Shown here: positions 11,959 through 24,769 of the stretch, piece by piece
Position numbering within the stretch: position 1 is the first letter of the stretch
Layout of the letters: every line of letters starts with the position of its first letter
From: Paraspadella gotoi
Taxonomy: Eukaryota; Chaetognatha
DNA length: 64,000 nucleotides
Direction: 5' to 3'
Assembly (NCBI GenBank): GCA_051294375.1
Contig: CM119264.1
Coordinates: forward strand, 7,566,151-7,630,150
Translations under genes and position numbers: made by a program
The notes under the pieces: generated by a model
The model's input: the letters and a program-made list of their open reading frames with translations, nothing else
Told to the model about the DNA's origin: nothing
Database searches by the model: none

Positions 11959-12235
11959 TTTTGATAGAAAAAGTTAAATCATGTGAGCTAAAAACGTGAA
12001 GGGTAAATATTTAACCGATTTACCGCCAGGAGACAGAAAAAAAGCGAAAAAGAAGAAAAGGGAAAAAAGGAAGTGTAAAAAAAAGCAATTACATGGATAA
12101 AGAAGAAAATAAAGGAAAAGGAAAACAAAGTGAAAACAAAATAAATATCCAAATTTTGGTACGAGATTGGAGAGAGAGAGAAAGGAATGGAGGGAGAGAA
12201 GAAGAGAGAAACAGAGAGAGAGAAGAGAGAGAGAG

Positions 12236-12266
<31 letters not shown>

Positions 12267-15080
12267 AACAGAGAGAGAAACAGAGAAACAGAGCGAAAGC
12301 GAAAATGAGTGAGAAAAAGAGATTTATTTCACGATTAAAAAAAAAAATCTGCGCCAGAAAATCATTACGAGACACGTAAGTGAAAAGCGGAAACCGAAAG
12401 TTGTTTTGACGCGAATAAATCGAGCGAAGGGAAAATGGGGAAAGACCAGCGTCGATCGTCAAGTGGAGAAGGGCGATCGTCAAGTGGAGGGAAGGGCGAT
12501 CGTCAAGTTGGAGAAGGGTGAATCGTCAAGTGGAGGGAAGGGCGATCGTCAAGTGGGAGAAGGGCGATCGCTCGTGGGGGAAGGGCGATCGTCACGTAGG
12601 AGAAGGGCGATCATCGAGGAGGGAAGGGCGATCGTCACGTAGGAGAAGGGCGATCGTTCGTGGAGGGAAAGGCGATTGTTGCGGGGGAAAAGGCGATCGT
12701 CGTGGCGAGAAGGGCGTCATCATCACGTGGAGAAGGGCGATCGTTCGTGAGGGAAGGGCGGGAAAGATTTGTGGGCAGTTGTTGCGGGGGAAAAGGGCGA
12801 TTGTCGTGGAGGGAAAGGGCGATCGTCACATAGGAGAAGGGCGATCGTCGTGGAGGCAAGGGTGATCGTCAAGTGGGAGAAAGGGTGATCGTCGTGGAGG
12901 GAAAGGCGATCGTCCACGTAGGAGAAGGGCGATCATCGGTGGAGGGAAAGGCGATTGTTGCGGAGGGAAAAGGGTGATCGTCGTGGCAGGAAGGGCGATC
13001 GTACAAGTGGGAGAAGGGCGATCGTCGTGGAGGAAGAGGGCGATCGTCACGTAGGAGAAGGGCGATTCGTCGTGGAGGGAAAGGGCGATTGTTGCAGGGA
13101 AAAGGGTCGATCGTCGTGGCGAGAAGGGCGATCATCACGTGGAGAAGGGCGATCGTTCGATGGAGGGAAGGGCGGGAAAGATTGTGTTTCTCGGAAGAAA
13201 AATATCAGGTCAGTCAATGTGGTAGGACTAACAATGCCAGGATCTGGTTAAGTTATAATTAATTAGTCATTAAAAATTTAATTAATGATCGTTGACATGT
13301 TTGTTTTTTAAGTCTTTTCGTCACTGACCACGACAAAAGCAACTAAGAGGAAGATGGGGCGATTGGGGCATGAGCGACAATAACGCCGATAACGATTAAT
13401 TGATTGACTTACTTGATTGATAGATTGAGTGAATAATTAAATAATGATAAATAAAGTGATATGATTGAAATAATTATTTAACAGATAAAAAATTAATTGA
13501 TTGAGAAATTAATTGATTGATAGATGAATGAATAATAAAATAATTATTGCTTAATAATTGAACTAATTGATTAGTTAACTAATTAAATATAGATTAAATA
13601 ATATATCATTGCATTTAATTTAATATTAAAGAAAAAAGAAGCAAAATCAATTAGTGATGAAGTTTTTTTTCCCTTTAAACTCATTTCCACTCGGAGGATA
13701 TTCAATCGAAACTTGATTTCCGGCTTATAATCACCATACTTTCCTAACCACATAACAAAATTTCAAGTACAATCGACCAAAACAATCATATGAGTAATAT
13801 GGCGTTCAAAAGCTAAGGGGGAGACGGTCAGAACGGACATCAATTTTTTTTTCCCATAATTAATCATAAATTTCGATGTTCTGACATGATTTAACTTACT
13901 TACCTACAAGATTGGTGGGGGCGACGACAGGACGACAGAGTGAATTATAAGAAACGGAATCCTGCCGTTAAGCAGATCCGACTAAAAAAAACGATTACAT
14001 TAAAACCAGGATAAAAAACGCCCCACCACCTGTCCCAAAGATTTCTTTTCACAAAAGGCTCAACCGTCCTCAATGGAAACGGAATATATCAAAAAAAGTT
14101 TTTCTGGTTCCATTTTGAAAGGGCGTGACCGAGTGAGAAAAAACGCAGTGAGAAGAACGAAGGAGTAAACACCGAAAAAACTCAGTGAAAAGGCAAAGTT
14201 TTGACTTTGGCGAGGAGGCGGTAAATCTCCACGTTCGTCGACCCTTTTTTAGAGTCGAGGAGACGAGAAGGCGGCATAGTGAAGGGGGGGGGAGAAGAGA
14301 TGCGTACCGCTTTCGGACACGCTGCGGTTAACAGCGCGTGTCCACGTTCTCCGGAGACCCGGCCGCTTATAAATCTCCTAAATCGTTAAACGCCGCGCGC
14401 TTTAATACTTCGGAGAGAGACGCATATTTTTGGATCAAGGAGTGCGATAAAGAGCGTTTCAGAAAATCAGATTAACTTTTTTAAAAAGCCCCACTTCTGA
14501 ATCTGGTGACGTGAAAAAAATCGGAAATAGCCGGGTGTTGCCTGTGATAGAATCGGATGAACTAAAATATCAAATTTGAAATCACCATCCAATTTCCGGC
14601 TAATTAAGGAGATTATTTTCCCGACAGGGGCGTGCTGCTATCTAAAATAATCCCATCTAAGTAGCGCCATTTTGAATCGTTTATCCCATCTATGGTGAAT
14701 TGAGGTGATCACTGAAATAGTTATTCGCGTCCGGTCAGAGTTCAAATTCGTAGAAATAAAAATTGACCCTTCAGCGGTCGTATATACTTATCTCTCTCAC
14801 CATCTCTCTCTCTCTCAGTCATCTCTCTCTCTACTCTTCTCTGCTTCTCCCTCATTTCTTCTATTTTCTTCTCTCTATTTCTCCGACAAATCTTCTCTCA
14901 CGTCACGACCAGTACAATCTTCCGCTTCAATTTCCCTTAAAATCAATATTTTTCCCTCAGGTGTGTTTATTCTTCGAGCGGTTGAACTCGGTGATTCCTT
15001 TCGAACATTTTGGAGAGTGAACTCAGTTATTATGTTTCTCACCGTCAGTTCATCTTACTACTCGCACCCCTTTTCTCTTC
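11380..15080 (+). repeat. Right arm of the ~4 kb inverted duplication
   Basis: Mirror of 1000-5105. In order it holds degenerate caca-type repeats (11500-11640), (CGT)n, (GA)n at 11880-11955 and 12170-12290, the 22-bp minisatellite (12445-13180), AT-rich repeats (13240-13640), a dispersed-element-like segment (13700-13960) and single-copy sequence to about 15080. No gene was found in it, although the missing first exons of the HGSNAT-like gene would be expected in this area. Confidence 0.85.
12445..13180 (+). repeat. 22-bp minisatellite (arm B copy)
   Basis: Thirty or so units of gggcgatcgtc followed by a variable 11-base half, e.g. gggcgatcgtcacgtaggag at 12586-12605. It is shorter than the mirrored array in arm A and the order of variant units is only partly kept. 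Confidence 0.85.
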
Positions 15081-15502
15081 TCTCATTCTCTCTCTCTATC
15101 TCTCTCTCAGAGACACTCCTCATGTAATCTCATCTCATCTCTCTCTCTTCCCTTCCTTCTCTCTCTTCGCTCTCGACTCCCATCCTCTCATCTCTCGATC
15201 TCTCTCCTCACTCTCATCCTCTGCTCACTCTCATCGATTCTCATACCCTCGCCTCTCAATCACAATTGTAAGTTATGAGACAGATGCAAGTATATTGTTG
15301 AATCATTATATTTTTACTTAAATCCGTTTCTGCCTTAAAAATATCCGCCGCTAAGATATCTCTTTTCACAATATTAGTCTTTGTGAAAAGCCTTTGCCGA
15401 TTAAATCCGATCGCCCTCATTGCAATACGTCTGGACGCAACGACGTCGCAAGTCGTCGCCTCTCGACTCAAATCTTCTTTCGATGCTCTTTTTTTTTTTC
15501 AG

Positions 15503-16185
15503 CTTCTGGGAAGGAGGCGAATATCGCTTAACGATCGACGACGCCGGATTTTGTCGGCTGGAAGAGACGACGCCGCCGCCGACGCCGTTTCTCCCGATTC
15601 TCTACGCCTTCCTCGTTTTAGCGGCGGCGCCTCTTCTTTGCGAGGCGCTCCCCCGGATGTGGAAGATGATCAGTGAGTCCGAGTCAAGAGATTAATGCCG
15701 GCGGCGTCTTTCTTCCCACCGCATCAACCACAGAAACAAACCAAGTCTCCCATTTCCTTTCAGAGAGCGCCATTGCGTCGCATCGAAACGCCCTTTCCGA
15801 AAGCGCTAAAAGAAGAGCTCAAGTGGAAATGGAATCTGGAAACAGAAAATCGGAAGGCGCGGCGACACCGAGGACACCGGCGTCGTCCGGCGACTCCTCG
15901 TCGCCGGCGTCGTCGGGCGTCGAATCCACGACCGGAAGTCGCTCCACCGTCGCCACCGACGTCGACGATGAAGCCGACAAAGCCGCAGCTTCAGCGTCCG
16001 ACTTGTCGCCCGTCGTCCCTGGAAACGCCGCCGGGAAAAATCGGATATCGGGGGCCGCCGCAGCCGCCGCCGGCGCAGCCGAGCGGAAAGACGCTAAGAA
16101 TGACGCCACTTCCGGTAGGTGGAAACAACGGGGGGAAGAGTAGAGAGAGAGAGAGAAAAAAGTGAGAGAGAAAGAGAGAGGAGAG

Positions 16186-16222
<37 letters not shown>

Positions 16223-18538
16223 CATCGCGCGTGGGCGCGGACTTTTTATGAAGCAAGTTAACGCACCTGTGCCTGTTAAATTATGACCGATTATGGACTT
16301 TTCATACGTTTAAGCGTTGATAAGACACGGAATGATTTTAAATGATCGCTTTTATCGGATTAAATTATTCATTGATCACTTGAGTAATTTTTGTAGTTGA
16401 TATATAAAAAAACTTTTTTTTAAAAAAACGTTACAAAAAAGAAATGATAGAGTAATATTTCTAAAAAAACCAAATAATAATGAACTACTTTTTTAGAAAG
16501 GTCTAACCTTTAGACATCAATTGGAAACGAAATAATTCATTCTTTCTCTCCTTTATTTTCCATTTTTGCTTTGCTTCCTGTTTCTTTTTTCTCCTAGTCA
16601 ATTATTCACAATGTTTTCTCTTTTTTTTTTCATTATTCTGAGGGTTTTTTTTTGTTTGACATTATTTAAGGTGGTCTATGGCGATGACCTCATTAACACC
16701 AAGCACAATTACCACCCGAAAAAGATTAATAACCATTGAATTACCAAGGCAAACAAACTTCATTTTTTTCGGTTAGTTTAAATCTTTTGGATAAAAACAT
16801 TAAATTTTTAAAATTTAAAGAAATTTACCTGAAGATTTTTTTCGCACTCAACAAACTTCAACAAATAAGATTGTTGTAACCGAATACCGTCGTTAAATAT
16901 TGAGAAAAACATAATGAGACTACTTTAATATGCAAATTGAATATTGTTGCGACGTCAAGCGAGGTCTCACCTGACTCTCTCTTTCCTCTTTTTTTTCGTT
17001 TGATCGGATGAGAAGATGAAATTTAGATTTGCTTCTGCTTTGATCCAGGATTCATTCCTTGTTTAACGTTTATGCCATTTCCAAAATCGGTCACCTTGAG
17101 TACCGTATCCGCTAGACGGTGGATAGACGCTAACAGCCCCTCTCGCGACGCGCTTGAGCGTTTCTCCGTCTCCTTTTTTTCTTCTTGCGTTTATCCGTCC
17201 GGCGTTAACCTCACACACCCCATTTGACGAAAAAGATGAGGTAGATGGCGCAAAGAGCAGGTGCGTCGGCGCACTGTAAGTCGGCAGCTGCTGCTTCGAC
17301 GGACCAGGCAGCGTTCTATTTTACATTTGATGATCCTCTCTATTATCTTACCTTTCTTAGCTTATCTCTCTATACTTACCCATTTATTGACTTGCGGGAT
17401 TGTTGACATAATAATATATATCTCACCAAGAACGAAGTAACGACATTCCATCCTGACGATGGTCGTCCTCTAAGTCGTCGTTTTCTTCCTACACTTATAC
17501 ATTAACTTTAATGGTTACCATTTATCACTATTATCCCTTTTATGACAAACTTCGCGCCGAGTAGATGGCCGGAGCTCACCTGAGTCTTGATTTTGAAATA
17601 GAGATAGAGAGGAAGGAGGTGAGATAGAGAGGGAAAGGGAGAATCCGAGAAAAGAAAGAAAGACTTCCAACGACAAAAGACATTAGTTAAAAACGACAGT
17701 GATGATATAAATAGTTTAGAGGCCTCCAATTTCCCCAAAACGACCAATGACAAATCAGCGAAAAAAAAGAATTGAATAGTCGAGTTACAAAAGGAAAAAA
17801 AAAAAGAATTAATTTAAAAAAGAAAAAGGTAGGAGGTAAAGAAAGAGAAACAACAAAGAGATCAACGCAAACGCCCAAGATTGAATTTCTAAATCGGCGC
17901 GATTAGGGCGGAGCCGAGACGAGGCAGTCTCGTAACCATGGCAACGGTAAAGATGGAGGAAGAGGGTGATGTGAATACTGAATAAGCGGTAGAGATGGTG
18001 GCAAATTAGATAAGGCCAAAAAAAATGACTGAAATGATAAAAGAGAAAGGATAGAAGCAAAAGAAGCAGTTTTAATTGAGAAAATTGACAAATGCAGAAA
18101 TCTGTGAAAGACTGCGAAACTGCATCATGCATTGGGATCAAATTGGTTTTAATTAATATATTAAGAGAGAAAATTTAAAAGAAAGAGGATTATAATTTAT
18201 ATAATTTATATAATTTATATAATTTATATGAAAAATACGAAATGAAATGTTAATATAACCAAAAAGCGTTTTTCTCTTTATTTTTATCATTAGGAAAGAA
18301 AGAAAAAGAAAAATCTGGCGGAAAAACTAAACGTAAGCGAGTGGAGTCTCTCGACACTTTTCGCGGGCTCAGCATTGTGCTCATGGTGAGTGGGTCATTC
18401 TATGGGTTAAGTGACATCTGTGTTTAGTTTTACTGTGAATGTAGGTGAAATTTTTGGATATTTTTTCTATAATCGAATAATTGGTGGTTTTAAAGTGAAA
18501 TGATACGTATTTTCAACGACGTTGAAATTATTTATTCT

Positions 18539-18622
<84 letters not shown>

Positions 18623-19881
18623 CTCTCTCTCCTTCCCTTTCCCTTCAGATCTTCGTCAACTACGGCGGCGGTGGATACGCCTTCTTCGAACACGCCCCCT
18701 GGGACGGCGTCCACCTGGCGGATTTTGTTTTTCCGTGGTTCATCTGGATCATGGGCGTTTCAATGGCGTTCGCCATCCGAGGCGCCGTCAAGAAGGGAAT
18801 ATCGAAGTAAGCGAACGAAAAAAAAATTCAAAAACTCTCGCCTGAGTTTAATACGCACTAAAATGGCGATTGTGTTGGCCTAAGATAAAAAAAAAAAACT
18901 GGATAAATTGAAGTGTGAGGTGTGAATCCTTTGGAAAGCGATTATTTTTTACGTGACGAAAAGAAGAGAAAATCGAAGGCGTCGACGGCATCCTCTATGG
19001 AATTCGACGCCAGCTTATCTTTGACGAGCGCCTGTTGCGAAGCCGGCGCCCTTTTGTTTTTTTGTTTTTTTGTTTTTTTTTTTTTAAAGAATCGATGACA
19101 GATTTTTTTAAACTCGTGATGGAAGGAGATTAGATTTTGTCACCTCTGACTATCTTGCTTTAAAATAGTTCCTTTTAATCCTTTTTACTATGACGACGTC
19201 TCAATCTTATCAAGAAGGATAAATTTTGTCAAATGAGTAAAACGCGTTGAAAAATTAAGAGCACTGCATGAACACTGTTGAACAGATCCTGAAATCAATC
19301 ACATTTACATCTTTCAAAAATGTTTCAAATCTTAATTTTGAGTTTATATCAATCAACTATAAGGTACGTAATTATCCAAAAACAAATATTGCTGAACATT
19401 GAACAAGTTGGAAGACAGGACGAGAGAGAATGATTATTAAAGAATTGACGGTGATTGTTAAGAAAAAAATCCTGATTTTCTTTCGTCTTTTATCCTTACC
19501 ATGTGTCCGCCAATTATTACGATTCTCATTACATTTTCTTTCAACCCATCCTTCCTCTCCACCTGCTCCATCCCCACGCCCACTCCTCCTTCAGGAAACG
19601 CCTGGTCAGCGTCGTCTTCGTCCGCACCCTCAAACTCTTCTTCCTCGGCATCGTCCTCAACACCGCCGGCGGGTGGGTCGAGTTGTCCGGCCTCCGCATC
19701 CCCGGGGTGCTGCAGCGGTTCGCCGCCGCGTACGGGATGCTGGCGGGACTCGAAATCATCTTCGCCGGGTGAGGTCGTCGTCGTTGTTGTTGTTGTCATC
19801 GTTTTTTTATTTCTTTACCTTTTCTCTTCCATATTTTGTTTCTTTAGTATTTTTAATTAATCTATCTGACTTTCCGTGTTT

Positions 19882-19920
<39 letters not shown>

Positions 19921-22063
19921 GAGGGTCCTATGCTTTGAGTTCTTTTAGTTTTAATCGTAAATTCTTGTCGAGAAAACAAAGAAATACGATTTGATTAATG
20001 AATGGATGTTTTTATTTTTTCAGTTCATATGTTGCCATCGTTTATTTTTAGTTTCGCCGCGAGTACTCGCGGAGCAACTCTACAAGTCACTTTTTGTCGG
20101 TCTCTCGGTCCGTCCGTCCGTCGGTATGTCTGGCCCTCGGTCTGTCCCACTTTCGTTAAAAACAATATTATTCGCATTAAATCCTTAAATCTAAGAGACT
20201 GCAAGCGCCGTCTTCAGGAATTCCTAAAACTATAAATAATAAATACACGGGCAAAGAAAATTTTTTTAGTCATGTCATGTCATGTCGGATCATCGACACG
20301 GGCTCGTTTTTCCCGATGGCATGAAGCCCCTCTTCTCATTGGTCTATTCCGACCGTAATTCATCCAATCGTCGAGTCCTTGGCGGATTCCATCCGAGTCG
20401 CGGATCCCATTCCCTTTTCGGTTCTGATTCCTTCCGCGATGTGATCGAAGGAAAATACAGGAAATAAAGTCACTGCGGCGCAACACATTGAAATTCCCGT
20501 TCTTGTTTATAGATTTTCCGAGCGATGAAAGGACCAACCCTTACCTTTATGGTTACGGCGGAGATTTGATCGATGGAATTTGAGTCCGACTTTGTTGCTG
20601 TTGTTGTTGTTGATGATTCCAGGTGGTTTTCCCTACGACGACGACGACGACGACGACGACGTCTGCGTTGATGAAGAGCGTCTCTCACTTCGTCGCCTGA
20701 TTAATCAAGTCTGCATCGTTGATGGTTGAAATAATCAGAGTAAACGGGTCCTCGCTTGTTTTGTCATTTCGAGAAGGAGGCTTCATTAATGACTGATGGG
20801 TGATGTCATGTTATATGCCACGTTATGCCAGCTATACTATGTAAAACCAAGTGATGCCATTTGATTCCTTAAGACGCCACTAGTGCTATGTAATGTCAGT
20901 AATGCCAGTGAGGAGACGTATTTCCTTTAAAACAAAATCCGTTGCAGTTTTCGCTTCCGTTGGTTTTGAAATAGAAGGGAAAAAAATGTAATCAAAATGA
21001 AGAGACAGAAAAGCGACTTAGAAGTTAGATTCGTTGAAAGAAAGAACCATACGTCACTTGCATCCGCCAGATTTCTCTTTCAAACTTTTTTTCTTTCCTC
21101 GTTTCCTCAAAAAAAAAAAAATCTGAGAATTCCGTTTCTTTTCGCCCATTTTTTTTTTCACGAAAATTTCAACTCACACTCTCTCTCTTAAGTCTCATGT
21201 TCACGGTTAAATCTTCTTCTTTTATGGCCAACGATCAACTTACGACAACTTCCAACTTAACTGTGTTCAAACGTGAATCATTAGTTAAAAAACTTCTCAA
21301 CTTTTTTTGTGAATCAATTTCAATACGTAATACGTAATTATTTTCTTGGCCTAATACGTTGAAATTGCGAAAACAATGTATTTTCTTGATGAAAAGGAAT
21401 AACAATTTTAAATTATTACTTAAAATAGCCTAAATAATCATTTGGTAGGTGCGGTTTGTGTATTCTAATTATATTACTTATTACTTATTAATTATATTAC
21501 TTTGGCTTCGACTTGGGTAAAGATAAATTGAATTTTATTATTAGCTGTCATTTGCTATTGAACACGGGGTACGAGTTGTCACTTTCCTCATTCATATAAT
21601 CTTACATTTCTTTCTTTCTCCTACTTCTCACTCTCAACACGATCTCTTTTTTCCCCACATCCCCTACTTCTTCCCTTCACCTTCTCCCCTTCTCCAGGAT
21701 GGACGACGCCCCAGTCTCTCGCGACTCCCACTTCCGGTTTTTCGTCGACATCATCGCGTCGTGGCCGATGTGGGTCGTCAACCTCGCTCTCGTCTTCCTT
21801 CATCTCGCTATTACATACGGACTTCCGGTGCCCGGATGTCCCACGGGATACGTGGGTGAGAAGATTCTCGAAGATGAAGATGGGAAATTGTGTCGAAATG
21901 TGGGGGGGGGAGAGATTGAAGAGAAAAAGAAAAAGAAAGAAGAGAAGAGAGAAAAATAGTGGAAAAGAAAATAAAAAAGAAAACAAAGCCAAAAATAAGG
22001 TAATGAGAAGAAAGAGGACGTATTATAAAAAGATAAATAAGAAACGCAAAAAAAGTACCCTGA

Positions 22064-22131
<68 letters not shown>

Positions 22132-24769
22132 AAAGTAAGAAACAAAAGACAAAATGAGAACGGAATAGAAAAGACAAAGAAAGAAAAGAAAAAAGAAGAA
22201 AGGAAAAGACAGAGGAAAAGAGTTGTCGGACGATACAGTAAAATTTCAATTCTTTGCGGCAATGAGTAGATTTGATTGCCTCTGATTGTGATTTTCTTTC
22301 CTCAGGTCCCGGCGGTCTCCACGACGGAGCGCGCCACTGGAACTGCACAGGTGGCGCTGCGGGTTACGTCGACAAACTCTTTTACGGCGTCAACCACATT
22401 TACCAAAATCCCACCGTCAAGATTCTTTACAGGACAGAAGAGCCTTTCGACCCTGAAGGACTTTTGGGTGGGTGTCTATATAGCAAGAGTTGATTGGATT
22501 TACATATTTTTAGGGATAAATAATTTGTAACTTTAATAAAAAAAAAACCCACAGAAATGCAAATCATTAATTTTCTTTCACGCAATTTTTTTTTGGTTTC
22601 CATTTTCGTCCGCCAGGGAATCTGACGTCGATTTTCCTCACTTTCCTCGGCGTCGTCGCCGGTCGCGTCATAGTTTTTTACTCGGACACGAGGGGACGCT
22701 TGACACGCTTCGCCGCTTGGGGCGTGGTCCTCTGTCTCCTCACTGTCGTTCTGTGTCAGGTGCGTAAATGAAAAGTTAGTTGAGTTGATTTTTACCACTG
22801 TAAATTATACCTAATGTATTTAATAAATGATTTGTAAATGTCGCCGAATCATTGATATTTATCCTTGCGCAAGTTTTGATAACGTTCATCATGGGCTGTA
22901 AGATGAGACTCTAAGGCATCACGAATGAATTTCGTTTTCAGTTTTATTCTGTTATCAAATATGTCGATAAAGGAAACCGCCATTTCTCCCTTAGATAGAC
23001 TTTCTTTCTCCCTCGAGGGAAGAGGAATTTCCTAAATGATCCTTCGAATAAAATTTTCAAATTCTCGCGCCACAAAGTTTCGCCAAAATTTTTTTCGTTT
23101 TCGCCCACGACAAAAATTCTTTCACTTTTCTTCTTCCCAAATTTTTTTTAAGATTCAATTTTCTTAGGTCGATCAACTTTGTAAATTCTCAATTCGATTC
23201 TGAGACGTCTTGTTCTGTGCTCGAGGCAAATATCCCCTTACATCCCCGCCTTACTCCATCTTCTCCCCCCCCACCCACCTCCATCACCTTTCTCTCTCTC
23301 AAATGCATCCCCCACTTTTCATTACCCCCTTTATCTCCAGGGCTCCATGAGCGAAGGCGCTGTCCCCATTAACAAGAACCTTTGGTCCCTGAGCTTCGTG
23401 ACGCTGACGGGGGGCGTGGCTTTCCTGCTGCTGGGGCTGCTCTACTACATCATCGACGTCCGCCGCTTCTGGAGCGGATATCCGCTGCGAGAGGCGGGGA
23501 TGAACGCCATCACGTTATATGTCGGACATCAGGTAAGGGCGAACCTTTTGGGTGAGTTCTGTCGTATTGTGGAGAGGAAAAGATATTAAATAAAGAAAAG
23601 TTAACGAATGAAAGTTACATTTTCTATATTTCCAGACGCTCGATAATATTCGTTCTGAATGTAATAACTCAGAAAATAAAATAAAAAAGATTTGTTTATG
23701 GAAATAACGGCCCGCCGATGCTACGAAAGGGACAATGATAAAAAGTTTATATTTTCTTTTATATTTTTCTCTTTTTCTATCGTTTTTATTTATTTATATT
23801 TAGAAAACTAAACGGTTTAACCTCCTTCATATCGTTTATTCGCTCAGCGTTCATAGAATCTCATAAAATTGAAGATGTTACAACCATCTTTCTTTTTTCC
23901 CTTTTCTCTTCATTTCCGTCCATCTTTTTTTTTCTTTTTCTTTCCCCGCGAAGCAAGAAATTCCATGAAACTCTCTGTTAATGGATTTGCGGCGTCATTC
24001 TCCCTAGACGCTCGTGGAATTTTCAAATGATAATTCACAGTTGCTCAGCGGTTTGAGGGAATTTTTAAATGAGGATTATAAGTATTGTACAGAGCGCGAT
24101 TGTAAAAAAAAAATATATATTGGCGGTGGTTACTTGTTCTATTTGAAGAAAGTTTTGAAAAAGTTTCATGAAAAATGTTTGATAAAGGAATTAACATTTT
24201 TGTTGTAATGAAAAATTTAAATCTTTCGTCTTTATAGAAAAAAAAAATTTTGTTGTCTAAATTTTTCGCTTCGGTTGTTCATTTTTTTTTCTTTTCGAAT
24301 TTTCGTATTTTCGAGCTCGATCTAGCGATTATTTCAACTTACTTTTATCGTAATAAGTATAAAAGTAACTGACTTACTAAATTTCGGTTCCCGCTCACTG
24401 TGCAGCGCAGAGCACCGACTTTTTACAAAGACTTTGGATAAGGTTGTAATCGAGGGCCATAAACGAATGATTAGGGACATAATTATTATATAACTCTTAA
24501 TTGACATAAAAAAGAATAACCGTCTCACATTCATAAAAAAATTGACGAATTTCAGATAAAATGGCGGGAATTGAAATTTATAGTAATTATAATAATAACA
24601 ATAATACTATTAACTATTAACTATTAAGGTTCTGGCCGGTTATTTCCCGATTCGCTGGGCGACGGAAGACACTCACCTTAATTCAATGTTCTTTTCTTGT
24701 TGGGGAACGTTCATCTGGATCTACGTGGCTGTGCTCATGCACGACGCCGGGACATTTATCACCTTGTGA
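15503..24769 (+). CDS. HGSNAT: Heparan-alpha-glucosaminide N-acetyltransferase-like protein, 5' end missing
   Basis: Exons 15503-15672, 15764-16114, 18294-18385, 18649-18806, 19595-19768, 21698-21855, 22306-22467, 22617-22759, 23341-23532 and 24629-24769 (stop TGA) join in phase to give 579 residues. Every intron is GT-AG. The family transfers acetyl from cytosolic acetyl-CoA to heparan-sulfate glucosamine across the lysosomal membrane. Recognised blocks: LDTFRG, VNYGGGGY followed by the family's catalytic-type His (HAPWDG, about residue 219 of the visible product), ADFVFPWF, RIPGVLQR, PVPGCPTGYVG, NCTGGAAGYVD, INKNLWSLS and GMNAITLYVGHQ, with about ten hydrophobic spans. Residues 58-185 form a low-complexity Ser/Ala/Thr cytosolic loop rather than a conserved region. 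Human HGSNAT is roughly 635-663 residues, so about the first hundred residues (signal and luminal part) are absent; their exons should lie in the duplicated block upstream. The first exon given starts mid-codon. Confidence 0.9.
16115..18293 (+). other. HGSNAT-like intron, 2.2 kb
   Basis: Between the loop exon and the LDTFRG exon. Contains a (GA)n tract (16140-16222), AT-rich sequence, an X-box-like site (17932-17945) and four tandem ~10-bp units of ataatttat (18194-18230). Confidence 0.75.
17932..17945. promoter_or_regulatory. RFX X-box-like motif GTAACCATGGCAAC
   Basis: Imperfect inverted repeat fitting the RFX-factor X-box consensus GTNRCC(0-3)RGYAAC. It lies in a GC-richer patch (17895-17950) of an HGSNAT intron. 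The match is seen; function is inference. Confidence 0.5.
18541..18648 (+). repeat. (CT)n microsatellite forming the polypyrimidine tract of an acceptor
   Basis: About 90 bp of near-pure CT runs to within 20 bp of the cag acceptor of the VNYGGGGY exon. The repeat itself supplies the pyrimidine tract. Confidence 0.9.
18807..19594 (+). other. HGSNAT-like intron
   Basis: About 0.8 kb of mostly AT-rich sequence with a gttttttt run near 19060-19085. Nothing else seen. Confidence 0.8.
19769..21697 (+). other. HGSNAT-like intron, 1.9 kb
   Basis: Holds a poly-T run of about 40 (19878-19918), a perfect 16-bp palindrome CCGCGAGTACTCGCGG (20057-20072) next to a tccgtccgtc run (20108-20127), a (GAC)n run (20636-20662) and AT-rich sequence after 21000. 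Confidence 0.75.
21856..22305 (+). other. HGSNAT-like intron with purine-rich run and (GA)n
   Basis: Almost entirely A/G on the plus strand from 21890 to 22230, including (GA)n at 22069-22128. Confidence 0.8.
23533..24628 (+). other. HGSNAT-like last intron, 1.1 kb
   Basis: AT-rich; no repeat or coding signal. Also free of signals: the 580-bp intron at 22760-23340, apart from a C-rich pyrimidine run at 23250-23335. Confidence 0.75.

Noticed and set aside
12406-13251. Similar open frames across the right minisatellite
   Set aside because: Same repeat artefact on the opposite strand.
15383-15502. Candidate first exon of HGSNAT directly before 15503
   Set aside because: A clean acceptor sits at 15501-15502 and the upstream frame does not resemble the luminal domain; left as intron.
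21800-22348. 182-residue minus-strand frame
   Set aside because: Lies across the purine-rich HGSNAT intron and parts of its exons; low-complexity shadow.
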